From: Zarea fungicola
Taxonomy: Eukaryota; Ascomycota; Sordariomycetes; Hypocreales; Cordycipitaceae
DNA length: 64,000 bases
Assembly: GCA_900169235.1 (NCBI GenBank)
Contig: FWCC01000044.1
Span: 1-64,000, forward strand
Direction of reading: 5' to 3'
Shown here in pieces: positions 1 to 11,693 of this stretch; position 1 is the stretch's first letter; each line of letters starts with the position of its first letter. The notes under the pieces are model-generated. The model was not told where the DNA came from and did no database searches. It saw nothing but the letters and a program-made list of their open reading frames with translations. Position numbers and translations under genes: made by a program.

Positions 1-1903
1 TTATGACATCCAAAGGGATAGTACCACGCAAGAACACAGCCCATTGTAGAGAAGTTTGGTGGCTACCTACTTAGGTAGTACATAGGCGGTGGAAACAGGG
101 CCGGCCTGCGCTGGGAATCGCTTTAAATCACCCGCCATTAGGCTGTAGCAATCAACAGGTATAACCCACCCACGTACAATACATAATGCATTGGCTAATA
201 ATAGAGTACGATGTTTGGATGGTCCTGTTTGATTGGCTAGAAGAATTGTTGGTTGGTGCTGCAAAGAAAGGGCTGGCTGCGGAGAAGTGTCTAAATTGCA
301 AGTCTCCTAATGACTGGTACTTACCTGAGCACCGGTCTACGGTACCTAAGTTAAGTAAGTAGTAGGTACTTTCCAAGGCGCCGGCCAGGTAGGTCTCTTG
401 CGAGCAATTGAGGCCACTCCCGCCAGTATGTACAATCTAGAAAAATAAGAAAGAAATTTACAGTATGATGAGGTCAGGCGCGATTCAATCCTACCTAGGA
501 ACTCTAAACGACGACAGGTTCGTGCTGGCGCTGGTGGTCCAAACGGTGGATATGTAGGCATCCACGTGCATTGACGATAGTAATCAGTGGGTTTCAGACC
601 ATCAGCCAGCTTGATCAGGGGACGCGTTGTGCGTTGTAACTAGAGCGCAACTCCTGCAATCGCTTGGGAGGCTGGGTTGCTGCGATTTATTTGACGGTGA
701 CTTAATTATTATTACCGAGAACAGGGGAAAGTCTTTACCGACTAATTTCTGGATCAGTTATGGGGAATCGCTATGTATAATCAGCTAGGCAGGATATGGC
801 GACAGCGAACAAGGGAGGGGAAAAGTGTGTCACATGCAACTTTTACCAGCTGCAAGTCTAAAAATTCAAATAAAGAGAGTCCCGAGTAGGATTGATTGTT
901 TGACTCACGCCATTACCTACCTATTGGCCCTGGCTTACCAATTACCAGCACCGATATTGCAGTGGAACTAGACATTACTCGTAGACTCCTAAAACCTCCC
1001 CAAAAGCTCCCAAAACTCCCACCAATCCAATTATTGCCACTATTTGGAACGGACTTCAAAATTAGGCACTCTTAATACTGCATCACCCGACCTGTTTTTG
1101 AGGCACCTCAGCCGACCAACTAGATTCGTTTGCACAGGGGCGCCTCACAACCCCTCATGCCAAGTTACAAAAAAAAATTCAAGTTACCGCCCGTCTCATC
1201 AAACTTTTTTTTTGGTGGTGACCCAAAGCAAGCAAACGCAAACGCCAGCGCCAATTCCGACCTGTTCATCTGTGCTCCTCTCTTGAAACTACTTGCACAC
1301 CTCTCGCCGCCTTCTCCATTTTCCCATCCTACAATATACAAGTGATTTTCATTCTCCGAGTTGCGCGTCCTTTGCTGCTCAGCCTCGCCTGTCTCCCAAC
1401 TACTTCATCTATTTTCTTGAAACCCATACCAACAACCCCCGGCTTTTGCGTCCGAACCCCGATCCCCGACAGGCCGAGTAGGCCAGCCTGCACCACTTGC
1501 CGCCCTACGCACGTAGAATCACCCTGTCGCTCATCGTCATAGTTTGCGCAACTCCCGCCAGCCTGGACCGGTTCCCTGTCACCCCGCACGGTTACTTGCT
1601 GTTGACACGGCATTCATCGTCTCTTGGTCAGGTCATTTGGCTTCAAACTATCGGGCTTTTCTAGCTGTGTGGCAACTTGCATTGTGCAGCTTCGCCCGCC
1701 TTAGCCACGTTGGGCAAGCCACACACATTGCGTTGCCAGCTTGCCCGCGAAGCTGCGAACAAATTTGGTCTTAAACCAGCCAGTCTGCAGCTTGATAGCT
1801 GTCGATTCTGCTGAGCTCCAAGACAGCTCCAGCAACTCGAACAAATTCAAGAACCACAAACACCACAATCGACCCTGCATTCGCCTGCCCTCGGCGCCGA
1901 ATC
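1..1903. other. Upstream intergenic region, no gene seen
   Basis: No open frame here looks like a real protein; the short ones have low-complexity, Pro/Ser/Thr-rich translations. The first 500 bases carry several TACCTA/TAGGTA words, for example near 63-80, 340-370 and 490-500. The last kilobase is pyrimidine-rich on the plus strand, as expected for the promoter and leader of the histidine phosphatase gene that starts at 1904. Confidence 0.6.
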
Positions 1904-4039
1904 ATGGCTGCAACAACGCCCTCACATATCTTTGTCGTTAGGTCCGTCTTCATCTTTGTGTAAGCCTTCCTCAACACGGCACTTTGCTAACTGTCTCTGT
2001 CCATTTGCAGACACGGTAATCGTTTAGACGCCGCCGATAAGAAATGGCACCTCACATCTCCGACACCATACGACCCGCCGCTGACCTACAGCGGTCTTCA
2101 ACAAGCCCGACAGGTCGGCAACTTCATTGGCGGCATCCTCGAACAGGCCAAGCTCGAACGTGAAGCCAAGAATGAAGGCAAGCCTGGCCTCAAGCGCACG
2201 CGCTACAGAGTCGTCATTCATACGTCCCCGTTTCTTCGATGCGTCCAAACTTCAGTTGGTATCAGCTCTGGTCTCGCCCAGCTTCCCGCCGAATCCATAT
2301 ACAGCCCCTCTGATGTCATCGTTCCGCCACATGGCTCCAAAGGCCAAACTAATAAGCTCAAAACTGCCATCCTGCGAATAGACTCCTTCCTTGGCGAATG
2401 GCTCTCGCCTGAATACTTTGAGATGATCACGCCACCGCCTGGGCCGGCTCTCATGCTCGGTGGTGCCAAAGCTGAACTTCTCAGACGAGAAGACTACAGC
2501 TTCTACAGCTTCGATGAGCCTCCCCCGCCACCACAGCCGACCCAGAAACTCTGGCAGTCTCCCAAGCTGCAGCCTGTTGATGCGCTTCAGTCACCTGCCG
2601 AAGACAAGGGCAGCCCGGTTTCTGACGCTGCATCTTCGGTCCCTTCACCTCACTTGGGAACCGGCCCCAAGAAGGGATATGTGCCGCCGCGGCCTTGTCC
2701 TCCGGTCTCAGGCGCTAACAGCATTCCCGAAGGCGTCGTCGCTCACGCCAGAGACTCTTGCGTCAGTGTAGACTTCCAATGGGACTCTATGCGAGAGCCT
2801 CTCGACTTTGGCGACGGTGGCCAGCTTGGCGAGGAGTGGATTTCCATGCACAAGCGTTTCAGGAAAGGCCTGCGAAAGCTGGTCAACTGGTATGCTGGCA
2901 CGGACAATGCCGCAGAGAAGGTGACTGCTACCACGACCGAGGGCGATGACCACAGCCTTGATGCTACCGATGAGGAAGAAATCGAAACTGTCCTTATTCT
3001 CGTCTCACACGGGGCTGGTTGCAATGCTCTCATGGGGGCCATTACTCACCAGCCAGTGCTTATGGATGTCAGCATCGCCTCCGTCACCATGGCCCAGCGT
3101 CGCGCACTAGTCGACTACGAGCAACTTCGCCATACGCTACCTACAGGACCCGAATCTCATTCTCTTGTCGCAGTTGACGACCTATACGAAATCAGGATCT
3201 CCGCCACTACCGAACATCTCCAATCCACAGCATCTACACCAGTCTCAACTCGATCAGTTTCTGTCAACAACGCCTGGAATCCTCATTCGCGAGGCCGAAC
3301 CTCGACATTTAGCAGCGGCAGCGGCGCTGTTATCAGTCCGTTCACCTACAGTAGTGACGCTTTTGCCGTTACCGATAGTCCTAGCACGACGACTGCTAGT
3401 GCCGCTGTTGAAAAAATGGCCCGCCGAGAATCGTCGCAAAAGTCCATCAGGCCCGCGTTCAATAGTGCCGGCAACATTGTCGCCGCTCGCAGCAAGAGCA
3501 CCAGGAGCAACAGCAGCTCCAGTGCTAGCAACAGTGAAGTCAGAGGTGGCCGCCCCTCCAGCTCCAACGGCAATGGCGTTGGCCTCTGGGCTCCTACACC
3601 CTCATCCCTGCGCCTCATGGACGACAACTCTGATGCAGGCTTTGACTCATTTGACGAAGTTCTGCCCAACTTCGGCAGCTTCGGCACTTCTGCGCCACCT
3701 GCCGAGGAGACCAAGTCTGCTGAGTCCTATTTCCCGTCATTTCCAAGCTACAGCACGTCCTCGGGCGGACCTGTCCAGGCACCGAGTCTCTTTGGCTCTT
3801 TTGCCAGTGTAGATACGCCCATGACGCCCGGCACGCCTATGTTTGCTGGCCCAATCAAACTGGATACACGGCTGGACGGTAATGATTTGAACTTGCACCC
3901 CGAAGAAGTCATTGCTACGCCTCTTGGCGGTGGTCTAGGCGGTCTTTGGGGTCGCCCGACGCCACCTAGTGATGCCGACAAGTTTCGCGACATGAGCTTT
4001 ACAAAACGTCGATGGACCGTGAATGAGCGTCCTGTTTGA
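1904..4039 (+). CDS. Histidine phosphatase (phosphoglycerate-mutase-like) family protein
   Basis: Two exons, 1904-1941 and 2011-4039, give 688 residues. The 69-nt intron cuts the Arg codon of the RHG motif; splicing restores FVVRHGNR near residue 12, the phospho-accepting His motif of the histidine phosphatase superfamily. A second conserved block, VSHGAGCNAL, lies about 300 residues in and matches the later catalytic His motif of the fold. Between them are HTSPFLRCVQT and a Pro-rich loop. The C-terminal third is Ser/Thr/Pro-rich, low-complexity and probably disordered, so the protein is much longer than a bare phosphatase domain of about 200 residues. Fungal members are usually annotated as phosphoglycerate mutase family, but the substrate is unknown; a glycolytic mutase role is unlikely. 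The start is the first ATG that keeps RHG in frame. The next gene, fox2, is convergent. Confidence 0.85.
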
Positions 4040-4833
4040 AACGCCCCTTTAATACCTATGCCTCTACACTCTCATATGCTTTATTTTTAACGCCTTGAAG
4101 CGCACCAGAGTATCTGAGCTCTACATTTCATTTTAGTTTTTTTTATCTTTTGGCAAGCACTGACCTTCGTCTAACACCCTGCACTGGAAGGTTTGCAATT
4201 ATTTTCCCGCTCTTTCGGTTTGGGGGACTGTTTTTTTTTTCCGGCGCTGGAGTTTTGAAACCGGGGATTTCGAAATGCTCTGGTCTGGGCACACAAAACA
4301 GAGACAAACTGTGGAATATCTTTTTTGGCTTTTTTTATTACGCCGATCGCCGACCAGTAGCGATGATTGGGTCAGGGAGGTGACTGGAGGCGTAACAAAT
4401 GTAATCTTAGCAGCAAGCTGCAATGCGTGGGGAGATGATTTTAGTTGCACAAAATTAATGATACCTTACGAAGCTGCATAGTTTAGCAGCAATGCAACTG
4501 ATATAACAATTTCAAGTCAAAATTATGGTCCAATATTCTCAGCTGCTTCAGATCAAGTCTTGGTCAGGAGGCCATTCACAAGACCAGAGTACAGGATTGT
4601 AAGATGTGCAAAAATTTCATGGGTTTGAAAACAAAATGAATCATTACTAGCTCTTGAAGAACATTTCATATATAACTAGACCAAAGAACATTTCCAAATA
4701 TTCTTATCATACATCACAAGAAGGCATCATGGTCACCGTGGAACTCTGTCCAAGCCGGCACACACGTGGTTAGCCCCCCTGATACCAATAATCGGTATTT
4801 TTTCTGTTTGCTCATATACATCTTTACCAATGC
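4040..4833. other. Convergent intergenic region between phosphatase and fox2
   Basis: This is the 3' flank shared by two genes that converge. It is AT-rich with T-runs near 4134-4148 and 4226-4240, as expected of fungal 3' ends. I see no gene or RNA structure in it. Confidence 0.55.
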
Positions 4834-7800
4834 TTAGATCTTGCTCTTGTCAGCAGACAGTAGCTCGGCGGCAGCACCGGCAATGGAAGGCTTGCCAGTC
4901 TCTTTGACCTTGCTGGTGAAGATGATCTTGTTCCCTTCCTTCCACATCTCAGTGACAATGATCTGACCGGGGTCGACGGTGCCAGCGAAGCGGACCTTGA
5001 TGTTCTTAATGGGACCGAACCTGTACCAGATAGTTAGCATAGTTTTCCACATTGGTATTGGAAAACGGGAATGGGGTGGAAGATGCGTACTTGTCGTAAA
5101 TGGCCTTGCCTGCAATGCCGAGAGAGCAGAGACCATGAAGAATGGGCCTCTTGAAGCCACCCATCTTGGCAAATGAAGGATCAATGTGAAGAGGGTTATA
5201 GTCGCCGCTTAGACGGTAGATGGCAGCCTGGTCAGGGTGGACAAACTCCTCGTGAACATGATCGGGCGCACGTTTAGGGGGAACATTCGCCGCAGTGGCG
5301 GCACCGCGGTCAGCGGGCTGCTTCTGGCCGTCAAAGCCACCGGCACCGCGCAGGAAGACGGTCATCTCATTGTAAAAGACCTCCTCGCCAGTCTCAGCAA
5401 TGGTGGTGGTGATGCCAGTCTTGACAACAGACGCCTTACCCTTGTCGACGACCTCGAGCAGGCGGCCCTTGGACAGCAGGTTGGCGCTAGTGGGGATGGG
5501 GAACTTGCGGACCTCGAGATACTGCTCGCCGTGCAAGAGGGTCATGGGGTTAAAGTTGGGAACAATCTTGTCGTAGGAGAAGCCAGTGTCTGCCGACATG
5601 GCCGGAATGACACCGTACGTAGGGAGGAGCTGGAAGTTCTCGGCACCCTCGCTGTCAACTTCATTAGAAACTTACATCTACATCGCGGCAGGGAATATTC
5701 AGAACAATTACAACTTACAAGACATAGTCAAGCTCGGAGGCCTTGGCACCAACGCCAATGTTGTATAGCAGGGCATCGCGCTCCTCAAACTTGTATGGGG
5801 TGGGGGCACCTTCGGTGGCGAGAGCCTCCTGGATGGCGGCAAGGTACTCGTTGGCGGGAGCATCGCCCTATCAGTTACATCACGCATTAGCTCACGATAC
5901 ACGTAATTTACAATGAGGGATTGGTAATAATAAAATACATGCGTTCATTCTTAATTCACATAAATGGCTACAGACAAAAAAAAAGAAAAAGGAAGTACTC
6001 ATACCTTGCTGCCAGCCTTATTCTCCAGGTTACCCATAATGTGGGCAAAAGAGTCTGTGGTGCGCTCAGGGTGAGTGGCGCGGCCGTCCTCAAAATCAGT
6101 AATCTCCTTCCAGTGCTTGACAACCTCCTCGGCGGTCAGGTCAATGTCAACGGGGAATCCGTGGCCACCAGCCTGCTGCCAGCGGGTTCTGGCGCACCAA
6201 CCACTGCCAACCTCGTAGAGTCCGCCAGTGGGGTCAGGGCAGACGTCGCTGCAGAGAGCGAGAATCAGAGGCGCAATATAGTCGGGCTTGAAGGACTCGA
6301 GCATCTCAGGAGTGAAGACAGACTTGGTCATGGCAGTACCAGCGTTAGGAGCAATGGTGTTGACATTGATGTTGTACTTGGCACCCTCGATAGCAAGAGC
6401 GCGCGAGAAACCCAGGATACCGCATTTCTAACTTCATTAGTCGGCGTCTCTAGTCATGGACAGGGACAGTGTTTGAGAACTTACAGCAGCAGAGTAGTTG
6501 GCCTGGCCGAAGTTTCCGTAAATACCGGAAGTGGAGGTGGTGTTGATGACACGGCCGTACTTTTGCTTGAGGAAGTGAGGCCAGGCAGCCTTGGTAACCT
6601 TGTAAGTGCCGCGAAGGTGGACGTTGAAGACTGGGTTCCACAGGCTGTCGTCCATGTTGGTGAAAGCCTTGTCACGAAGAATACCAGCATTGTTGACAAC
6701 GACATCAATGCGGCCAAATGCGTCGATGGCGGCCTTAACACAAGCTTCGCCGTCCTCAGCAGAGGCCTTGACACCAACAGCCTTGCCGCCAAGTTTCTTG
6801 ATCTCCTCAACAACGTCGTTGGGGTTGACCAGATCGTTGATCACGAGGGAGGCACCAGCTTTGGCAAAAGCAAGAGCATAGGCGCGGCCAATACCGGCGC
6901 CAGCACCAGTGATGAGCACGACCTTGCCAGTGTAGTCAATCTTCTCACCCTGCTCAGTAGGCGGGAGCTTGGCAGAGTTCTCAGAGAGCTCAATGAAGTT
7001 GGCGGGCTCAGCGGGGTGGGTGGCACCCTTGGAGAAGTCAACGACCTTGTCCCAGTTCTTGACGATGGCGCTGGCAGTGTAGGAGGCGTCCGGCTTGAGA
7101 AGAAGGCCCTGAGCACGCTCCCAGCGGAGTTTGGCAGCGAAGCCACCGCCGACCTCGTAGATGCCACCAGTGTCGCCAGTGTTGCTCTTATGGACAAGGA
7201 CACCGACCACAGGGACAACGTACTCGGGCTTAAGAGCGTTGAGAAGCTCGGGAGGGAAGACGGTGTTGGTCAGGCGGGACGCAGCTGGGTGTAGTTAGCA
7301 AGCCTGCGGGTGATGACTAGTTTAGGCGCCGGCTGGGACGAAGCGGCAACATACCAATAGGAGCGATGACGTTGCAAATAATGTTATACTTGTATCCCTC
7401 CTTTGCAAGGGTCTCTGTGAAGCCAACAAGGGCAAGCTTGGCGGCGGAGTAGTTGGTTTGGCCAAAGTTGCCGTACAGACCGGCGGCAGAAGCGGTGTTG
7501 ATGACACGACCATACTTTTGCTTTCTGAAGTATGGCCAGGCGGCACGGGTAACCTTGTAGGCACCATAGACGTGGACCTTCATAATGAGATCCCAGTCCT
7601 CATCCTTGAGGTTCTTGAAGCTAGTATCACGGAGGATACCAGCATTGTTGATGAGGATATCGACGCGGCCGAAAGCCTGGATGGCAGTGTCGACAATCTT
7701 GTCACCAAACTCGACGCTGTCGTAGTTGGCGACAGCCTTGCCACCGGCGGCCTTGATCTCGTTGACGACAACATCGGCGGCCTAGATTGCAGGAGAGACA

Positions 7801-8058
7801 TTGGTTAGCGGACGCGGGTTCTGGATTGCCGAGGTGCAGAGTTGGGGCCGGTGACCCGCTGCGGCGCTCCGACGAAGAAATCAGCTGCTGGTAGCATACC
7901 TTTGTAGAGTTACCCTCGCCCTTGAAAGAGCCACCAAGATCGTTGACAACGACGCTGGCACCGCGGGCGCCAAAGTACAGGGCGTAAGCCTTGCCGAGGC
8001 CACCGCCCGCACCAGTGACAATGACGACCTGGTCGTCGTATCTCAGCTGCTCAGGCAT
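4834..8058 (-). CDS. fox2: Peroxisomal multifunctional enzyme type 2 (3-hydroxyacyl-CoA dehydrogenase / enoyl-CoA hydratase 2)
   Basis: Seven exons: complement of 4834-5020, 5091-5651, 5719-5867, 6005-6427, 6485-7284, 7355-7781 and 7900-8058, giving 901 residues, the usual fungal Fox2 length. Two short-chain dehydrogenase domains come first, each with a TGAGxGxG nucleotide motif ([12 protein letters not shown] near residue 14; [12 protein letters not shown] in the second) and a YSAAK active site. In the second domain an intron falls just before the catalytic Lys. The C-terminal third is a MaoC/hydratase-2 domain with [14 protein letters not shown]. The protein ends DKSKI, a PTS1-type signal, so it acts in the peroxisome matrix, converting trans-2-enoyl-CoA to 3-ketoacyl-CoA through the D-hydroxy intermediate in fatty-acid beta-oxidation. 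The upstream region carries two FarA-type CCTCGG cores. It is divergent from the Tda10-like gene. Confidence 0.95.
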
Positions 8059-9183
8059 GATGAAATGTGATGCGTTTTGTGAGGGTGTGTGGAGGCAATG
8101 CGTAAGGAAAACAGCTCTTTCTCTCTCTCTCTCGTGTATCAGCAACAGGATGACACAAGAAACAACAGGAAATAGAGAAAACAGGGAATGGGTATAAGAG
8201 GATAAAGGTAGGGAGAGAAAAAGAAAGAGAGACCACTGCGACCGGGAAGTTGAGTCGCAGGCCGGGGCTACTTAAGAATGCGAAGCTTTGTCGTGCCACA
8301 GAGCCTCGGTTCACGAGTGGATGGGTACCGAGGGGGACAAGCAGTGGGGCGCCATTCCGCTTTGGGGCTCGTCTCCTTGACTGTTCCCAGCTTCACATGT
8401 TCGACAGTGAGTACTTGCTGGCGCCCCATCCATTGGACAGAATTGCTGGCGGCACTTCAGGCACTTTGCAAGACTTGACCTTGATTTGCAGAAGATTCCA
8501 AGCCTCAAAATAAAATTAAAACTTTCAGCGTCACAAATGGCTCTCTATGTGCGTTTTCACTACCGGAATGAACACTGGATCTCAACTTACGCCGGGGTGG
8601 GCGGTCTAAACTGTCTAAAAGTCCGGTCGTATCCATGTACAGCCTGTCCCGCTAGTTACATCATCAGCAGATGTCCCGCCGAGCAGTTCGGGGTACAGTT
8701 GGGGTAGCGTCGGAGCGGTCCCTGATGGGTGAAGACGGCCCCTATAGCACCATTTTTTTTTTTTTTTTTGACATGTGTCTCGCTGCTGACAGACGGCCAG
8801 CCACTGAACAATTTCTTAACAGAGGGGCCGCTCTAGGGATTCCCGTCGTTACCAAGCTAATAAAGACCATCATCAGAATCTTTAAACTCGAACTTCCATC
8901 TCTACCAGTTTCTCAGCAGTCAAGAAGACACAACGGAACACCTACGATATAGAGTTATCACTTCGCCACGCTTTCGATCCTAGGCAATTGGCTCCAAAGC
9001 GTGGTGGCGTCGTTCTACCCCACACCCCAGCCAAAAAAACCCAAGTCGCCTATATCAAAAAGCACACCCCACACAATGGCTGTAGCCGTTGTCGACAAAC
9101 TGCGACCTTGATTTGCTGAACCAAAGCCTTGCTGTCGGGGAGCTACTGGTATATAGCCAGATCGGGTGGTCTATTTCAGCATT
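8059..9183. other. Divergent promoter region of fox2 and the Tda10-like kinase
   Basis: A 1.1-kb gap between two divergent starts. It holds a CT microsatellite near 8113-8133 just 5' of fox2, an inverted CCTCGG pair at 8304-8333, a 17-base T tract at 8753-8769, and a TATATAG word at 9150-9156 about 28 bp before the kinase ATG. The short open frames in it do not resemble proteins. Confidence 0.6.
8304..8333. promoter_or_regulatory. Inverted pair of FarA/CTF1-type fatty-acid response cores
   Basis: CCTCGG at 8304-8309 and its reverse complement CCGAGG at 8328-8333 lie 246 to 275 bp upstream of the fox2 ATG. CCTCGG is the known core bound by FarA/FarB in Aspergillus and CTF1 proteins in Fusarium upstream of beta-oxidation and glyoxylate genes. 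Seeing two in inverted orientation within 30 bp at a beta-oxidation gene is suggestive; binding is inferred. Confidence 0.5.
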
Positions 9184-10178
9184 ATGCCGGCTACATTTGT
9201 GGATGACAAGACGCCAATCTGCGTGCCTTTTATACTTCAGCATCTTGAGACACACAGGGCCCGTCATGCGACAGCCAACAGCGGTAGTGCTGTCTCTCTT
9301 CCCCCACCTTTGTTTGTCGGCCTCAATGGCATCCAAGGCGCGGGCAAAACCACTCTAGTTGCTGGATTGCAGACTGCCCTCCAGAAACAGCATGTACATG
9401 CCGTCGTCTGCAGCATTGATGACTTTTATTTGAAACACAATGACCAGACAGCTTTGGCATCCGCGCATCCCGATAATGCCCTCATCCAGCATCGAGGAGA
9501 GCCAGGTGCGCAAATGAGACTTCTGCCCGCTCCATACCATACATACCAAAGAATAACATACTTAGTAACTACTCTACCTTAGGTACGCATGATGTGGCCT
9601 TGGCTGTCCAATTCTTCGCGAAGCTCATGCACGGAGAACCGACCAGTATTCCCCAGTACGACAAGGCCGCTTTCCAGGGCCAGGGCGACAGGCTTCCCGA
9701 ACCCCAATGGGTGCCTGTAAATCAGCCAGGGCAGTCTCTTATGGACGTGGTGATACTCGAGGGCTGGTCCGTCGGCTTCCGACCCCTCTCCCCCGATGAA
9801 GTTGAACGGCGCTGGAAGGGCCGAAGTCGCACTCTACAGGCACACAAGCTGGAACACCTACTCTTCATTAACCAGCAGCTGGCTGCTTATGACGCACTTA
9901 CCGACCTCTTTGACCTTTTTATCCAAATTGACTCCGAGGACACCGAATACGTCTATTTCTGGCGAGTTGAGCAGGAGGACCATTTGCGGTTCATCAAGGG
10001 TGACCCGAATGCAGGCATGACAAAAGAACAAGTTATTGCCTTTGTCGACGGTTATTTCCCCGCTTACGAGTTGTATACCGATGGGATGCGAGCTGGCCTA
10101 TTTCCGAATAGTCCTGGCTGTCAGCTACGCATGGTAGTGGGACGCGATAGGTCTGTCAAGCACGTTCTCCGCATATAA
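9184..10178 (+). CDS. P-loop kinase of the Tda10 / D-glycerate 3-kinase type
   Basis: Exons 9184-9505 and 9583-10178 encode 305 residues, close to the size of yeast Tda10. A Walker A motif, GIQGAGKT, occupies residues 49-56 and is followed by CSIDDFYL, the DDFY block of the phosphoribulokinase/uridine-kinase-like fold. The 77-nt intron lies within the conserved RGEPGTHD loop, and the join across it is seamless. Further conserved blocks are VVILEGWSVGFRP and WRVEQE. The family resembles plant glycerate kinase and bacterial pantothenate-kinase-like enzymes; the true substrate of the fungal members is uncertain, so glycerate phosphorylation is only a family-level inference. The ATG at 9184 is the first in frame; an earlier GTG at 9166 would only extend an unconserved N-terminus. 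No targeting signal is visible. Confidence 0.82.
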
Positions 10179-10397
10179 TGATATTTGCTTCGGAAGGCTG
10201 TGTGCTACCTATCTTTACAACATTAGCAACCTGCCACTCTACTCCACATCATTTGTCCCTGATTCTATTATAGTGTACATAAGTCGTATATCATGGCTCA
10301 TAAGATAGTGAGCAAAAAGCAGCCCGTAACTCCAGTCAGATGCGCAGAAAATGACCAGGATTGTTACACCTCGTGGCTTGTTGCCATCTTTATTACA

Positions 10398-11693
10398 TCA
10401 GGAACCTCTGCCACTGACAACTTTCATTCCATCTTCGCGCATCTTCTGGAGCTTTTCGTCAATCTTATTGAAACGCCGCCTGACGTCTGCTTCGCGGGTG
10501 GCAGCCTCTTGCTCAAAGCTGTCTACAATCCGCCGTTTAGATTGTCGTGCTATCGTCAGTTTTCGCGTGATGCTAGCAAACTGGTCCGAGAACCACACCC
10601 CAGCCAATTCCCACTCTTCAACCGACATACTTCCAAATAAATGCTCCTGTTCAGCCTTTCCCATATGCTTCATCTGTGCCAGTCTCTGGTTTAAGCCCCC
10701 TTGGTGCCCATCAGCGCTGGTAGACGATGTTGCTGTAGCAGGGTCAAAATCAAACGGCTGCTGTAGCAGATCTTTATACTCCATCTCATTTAGCATCTGA
10801 TCGTCGTAATCTAGACTGATGTGGGGTCTTTTTCTTTCTACCGGCATAGTGGTGGGCGAGTGATCGCGTTGCATCTTGTTTCGCACTACGAGAGGCTTGC
10901 TTCGTGGAGTCGCGCGGCCGTCCTCGTCATCCTGGACTGAGCTGGAACCATCCTCGCTGTCCCTGTAAGCTTCTGCTGGTACAGGGAAATACGTCGCCCT
11001 GTTTTGCGCTCTACCTCGGCCTTCACGGGTTGCCCGCGGCGCAGACATCCGCGGCTCTCGCTTGGCTGCCTTTGTTTGATGAAGGTCACTATTGTGTTGA
11101 TGGTAGCCTCTCCTAACAGGACTAGGCGGGCGCCTCGGATTTTTGTGCGATACCACAGCTGCTGAGAACCCATCATTTATTTCAGCAATCTTGCCTACCC
11201 GCTGCTGTGGGATCAAAGACATGCGAAAATCACTTCCAACCGCCAACACGGGCAAGCTACTGCCTGCATCAGGTGCTGGCGGCAGTAGCTTTTTATAGTG
11301 CGGGTCTGGCGCTGGAACGGATGCAAATTTAACTGCAAGTTTATCGTGGTATTCGCTTGTTGGTGTTGAGCGTCCAGATCTCATGAAGCCCTCTGATAGC
11401 TCAGAGCCCGCGAAGAGATGGTCAAGATGAGTTGAGCGGCGGCCATCAGCACTTCGGACCGACTGCGGGCGGGAGTTCTCGTCAAAAACATCATCTGGAC
11501 CCTTGACGTACTGGCTATCAGCCTGTACCACATTGAGACTTTCAAGATTTTCGGTGTATGCTGTATCTGGGCTGTGATCATCTCGCCGGTTCTTTTGCGG
11601 TGAGGGTGGTAATTGATTTCCTGTTTGCTCAACAAATGCCTTCATACGATTTCGGTCTTTTACTGGGGGTAGTGGCATCCTGATGTCATTCAT
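10398..11693 (-). CDS. Ecm11-domain protein (extracellular mutant protein 11 family)
   Basis: Single-exon gene of 431 residues. The first ATG of the frame is at 11693 (MNDIRMPLPP); upstream extension is only through a TTG codon. The N-terminal two thirds are low-complexity and rich in Arg, Ser and Pro. The conserved part is C-terminal: a YDDQMLNEMEYKDLLQQPFD block followed by a helical segment, then a basic coiled-coil-like tail (EADVRRRFNKIDEKLQKMRE). This pattern matches the Ecm11 domain of fungal proteins. In yeast, Ecm11 works with Gmc2 in the central element of the synaptonemal complex during meiosis; the equivalent role here is inference. I rely on recalled family shape, not on an alignment. 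Divergent from the Srf1-like gene. Confidence 0.6.
   Translation of the reverse strand: MNDIRMPLPPVKDRNRMKAFVEQTGNQLPPSPQKNRRDDHSPDTAYTENLESLNVVQADSQYVKGPDDVFDENSRPQSVRSADGRRSTHLDHLFAGSELSEGFMRSGRSTPTSEYHDKLAVKFASVPAPDPHYKKLLPPAPDAGSSLPVLAVGSDFRMSLIPQQRVGKIAEINDGFSAAVVSHKNPRRPPSPVRRGYHQHNSDLHQTKAAKREPRMSAPRATREGRGRAQNRATYFPVPAEAYRDSEDGSSSVQDDEDGRATPRSKPLVVRNKMQRDHSPTTMPVERKRPHISLDYDDQMLNEMEYKDLLQQPFDFDPATATSSTSADGHQGGLNQRLAQMKHMGKAEQEHLFGSMSVEEWELAGVWFSDQFASITRKLTIARQSKRRIVDSFEQEAATREADVRRRFNKIDEKLQKMREDGMKVVSGRGS

Noticed and set aside
5921..7294. 457-codon plus-strand open frame opposite fox2
   Set aside because: It mirrors the codon bias of fox2 on the other strand, starts only at GTG inside a fox2 intron and matches no family.
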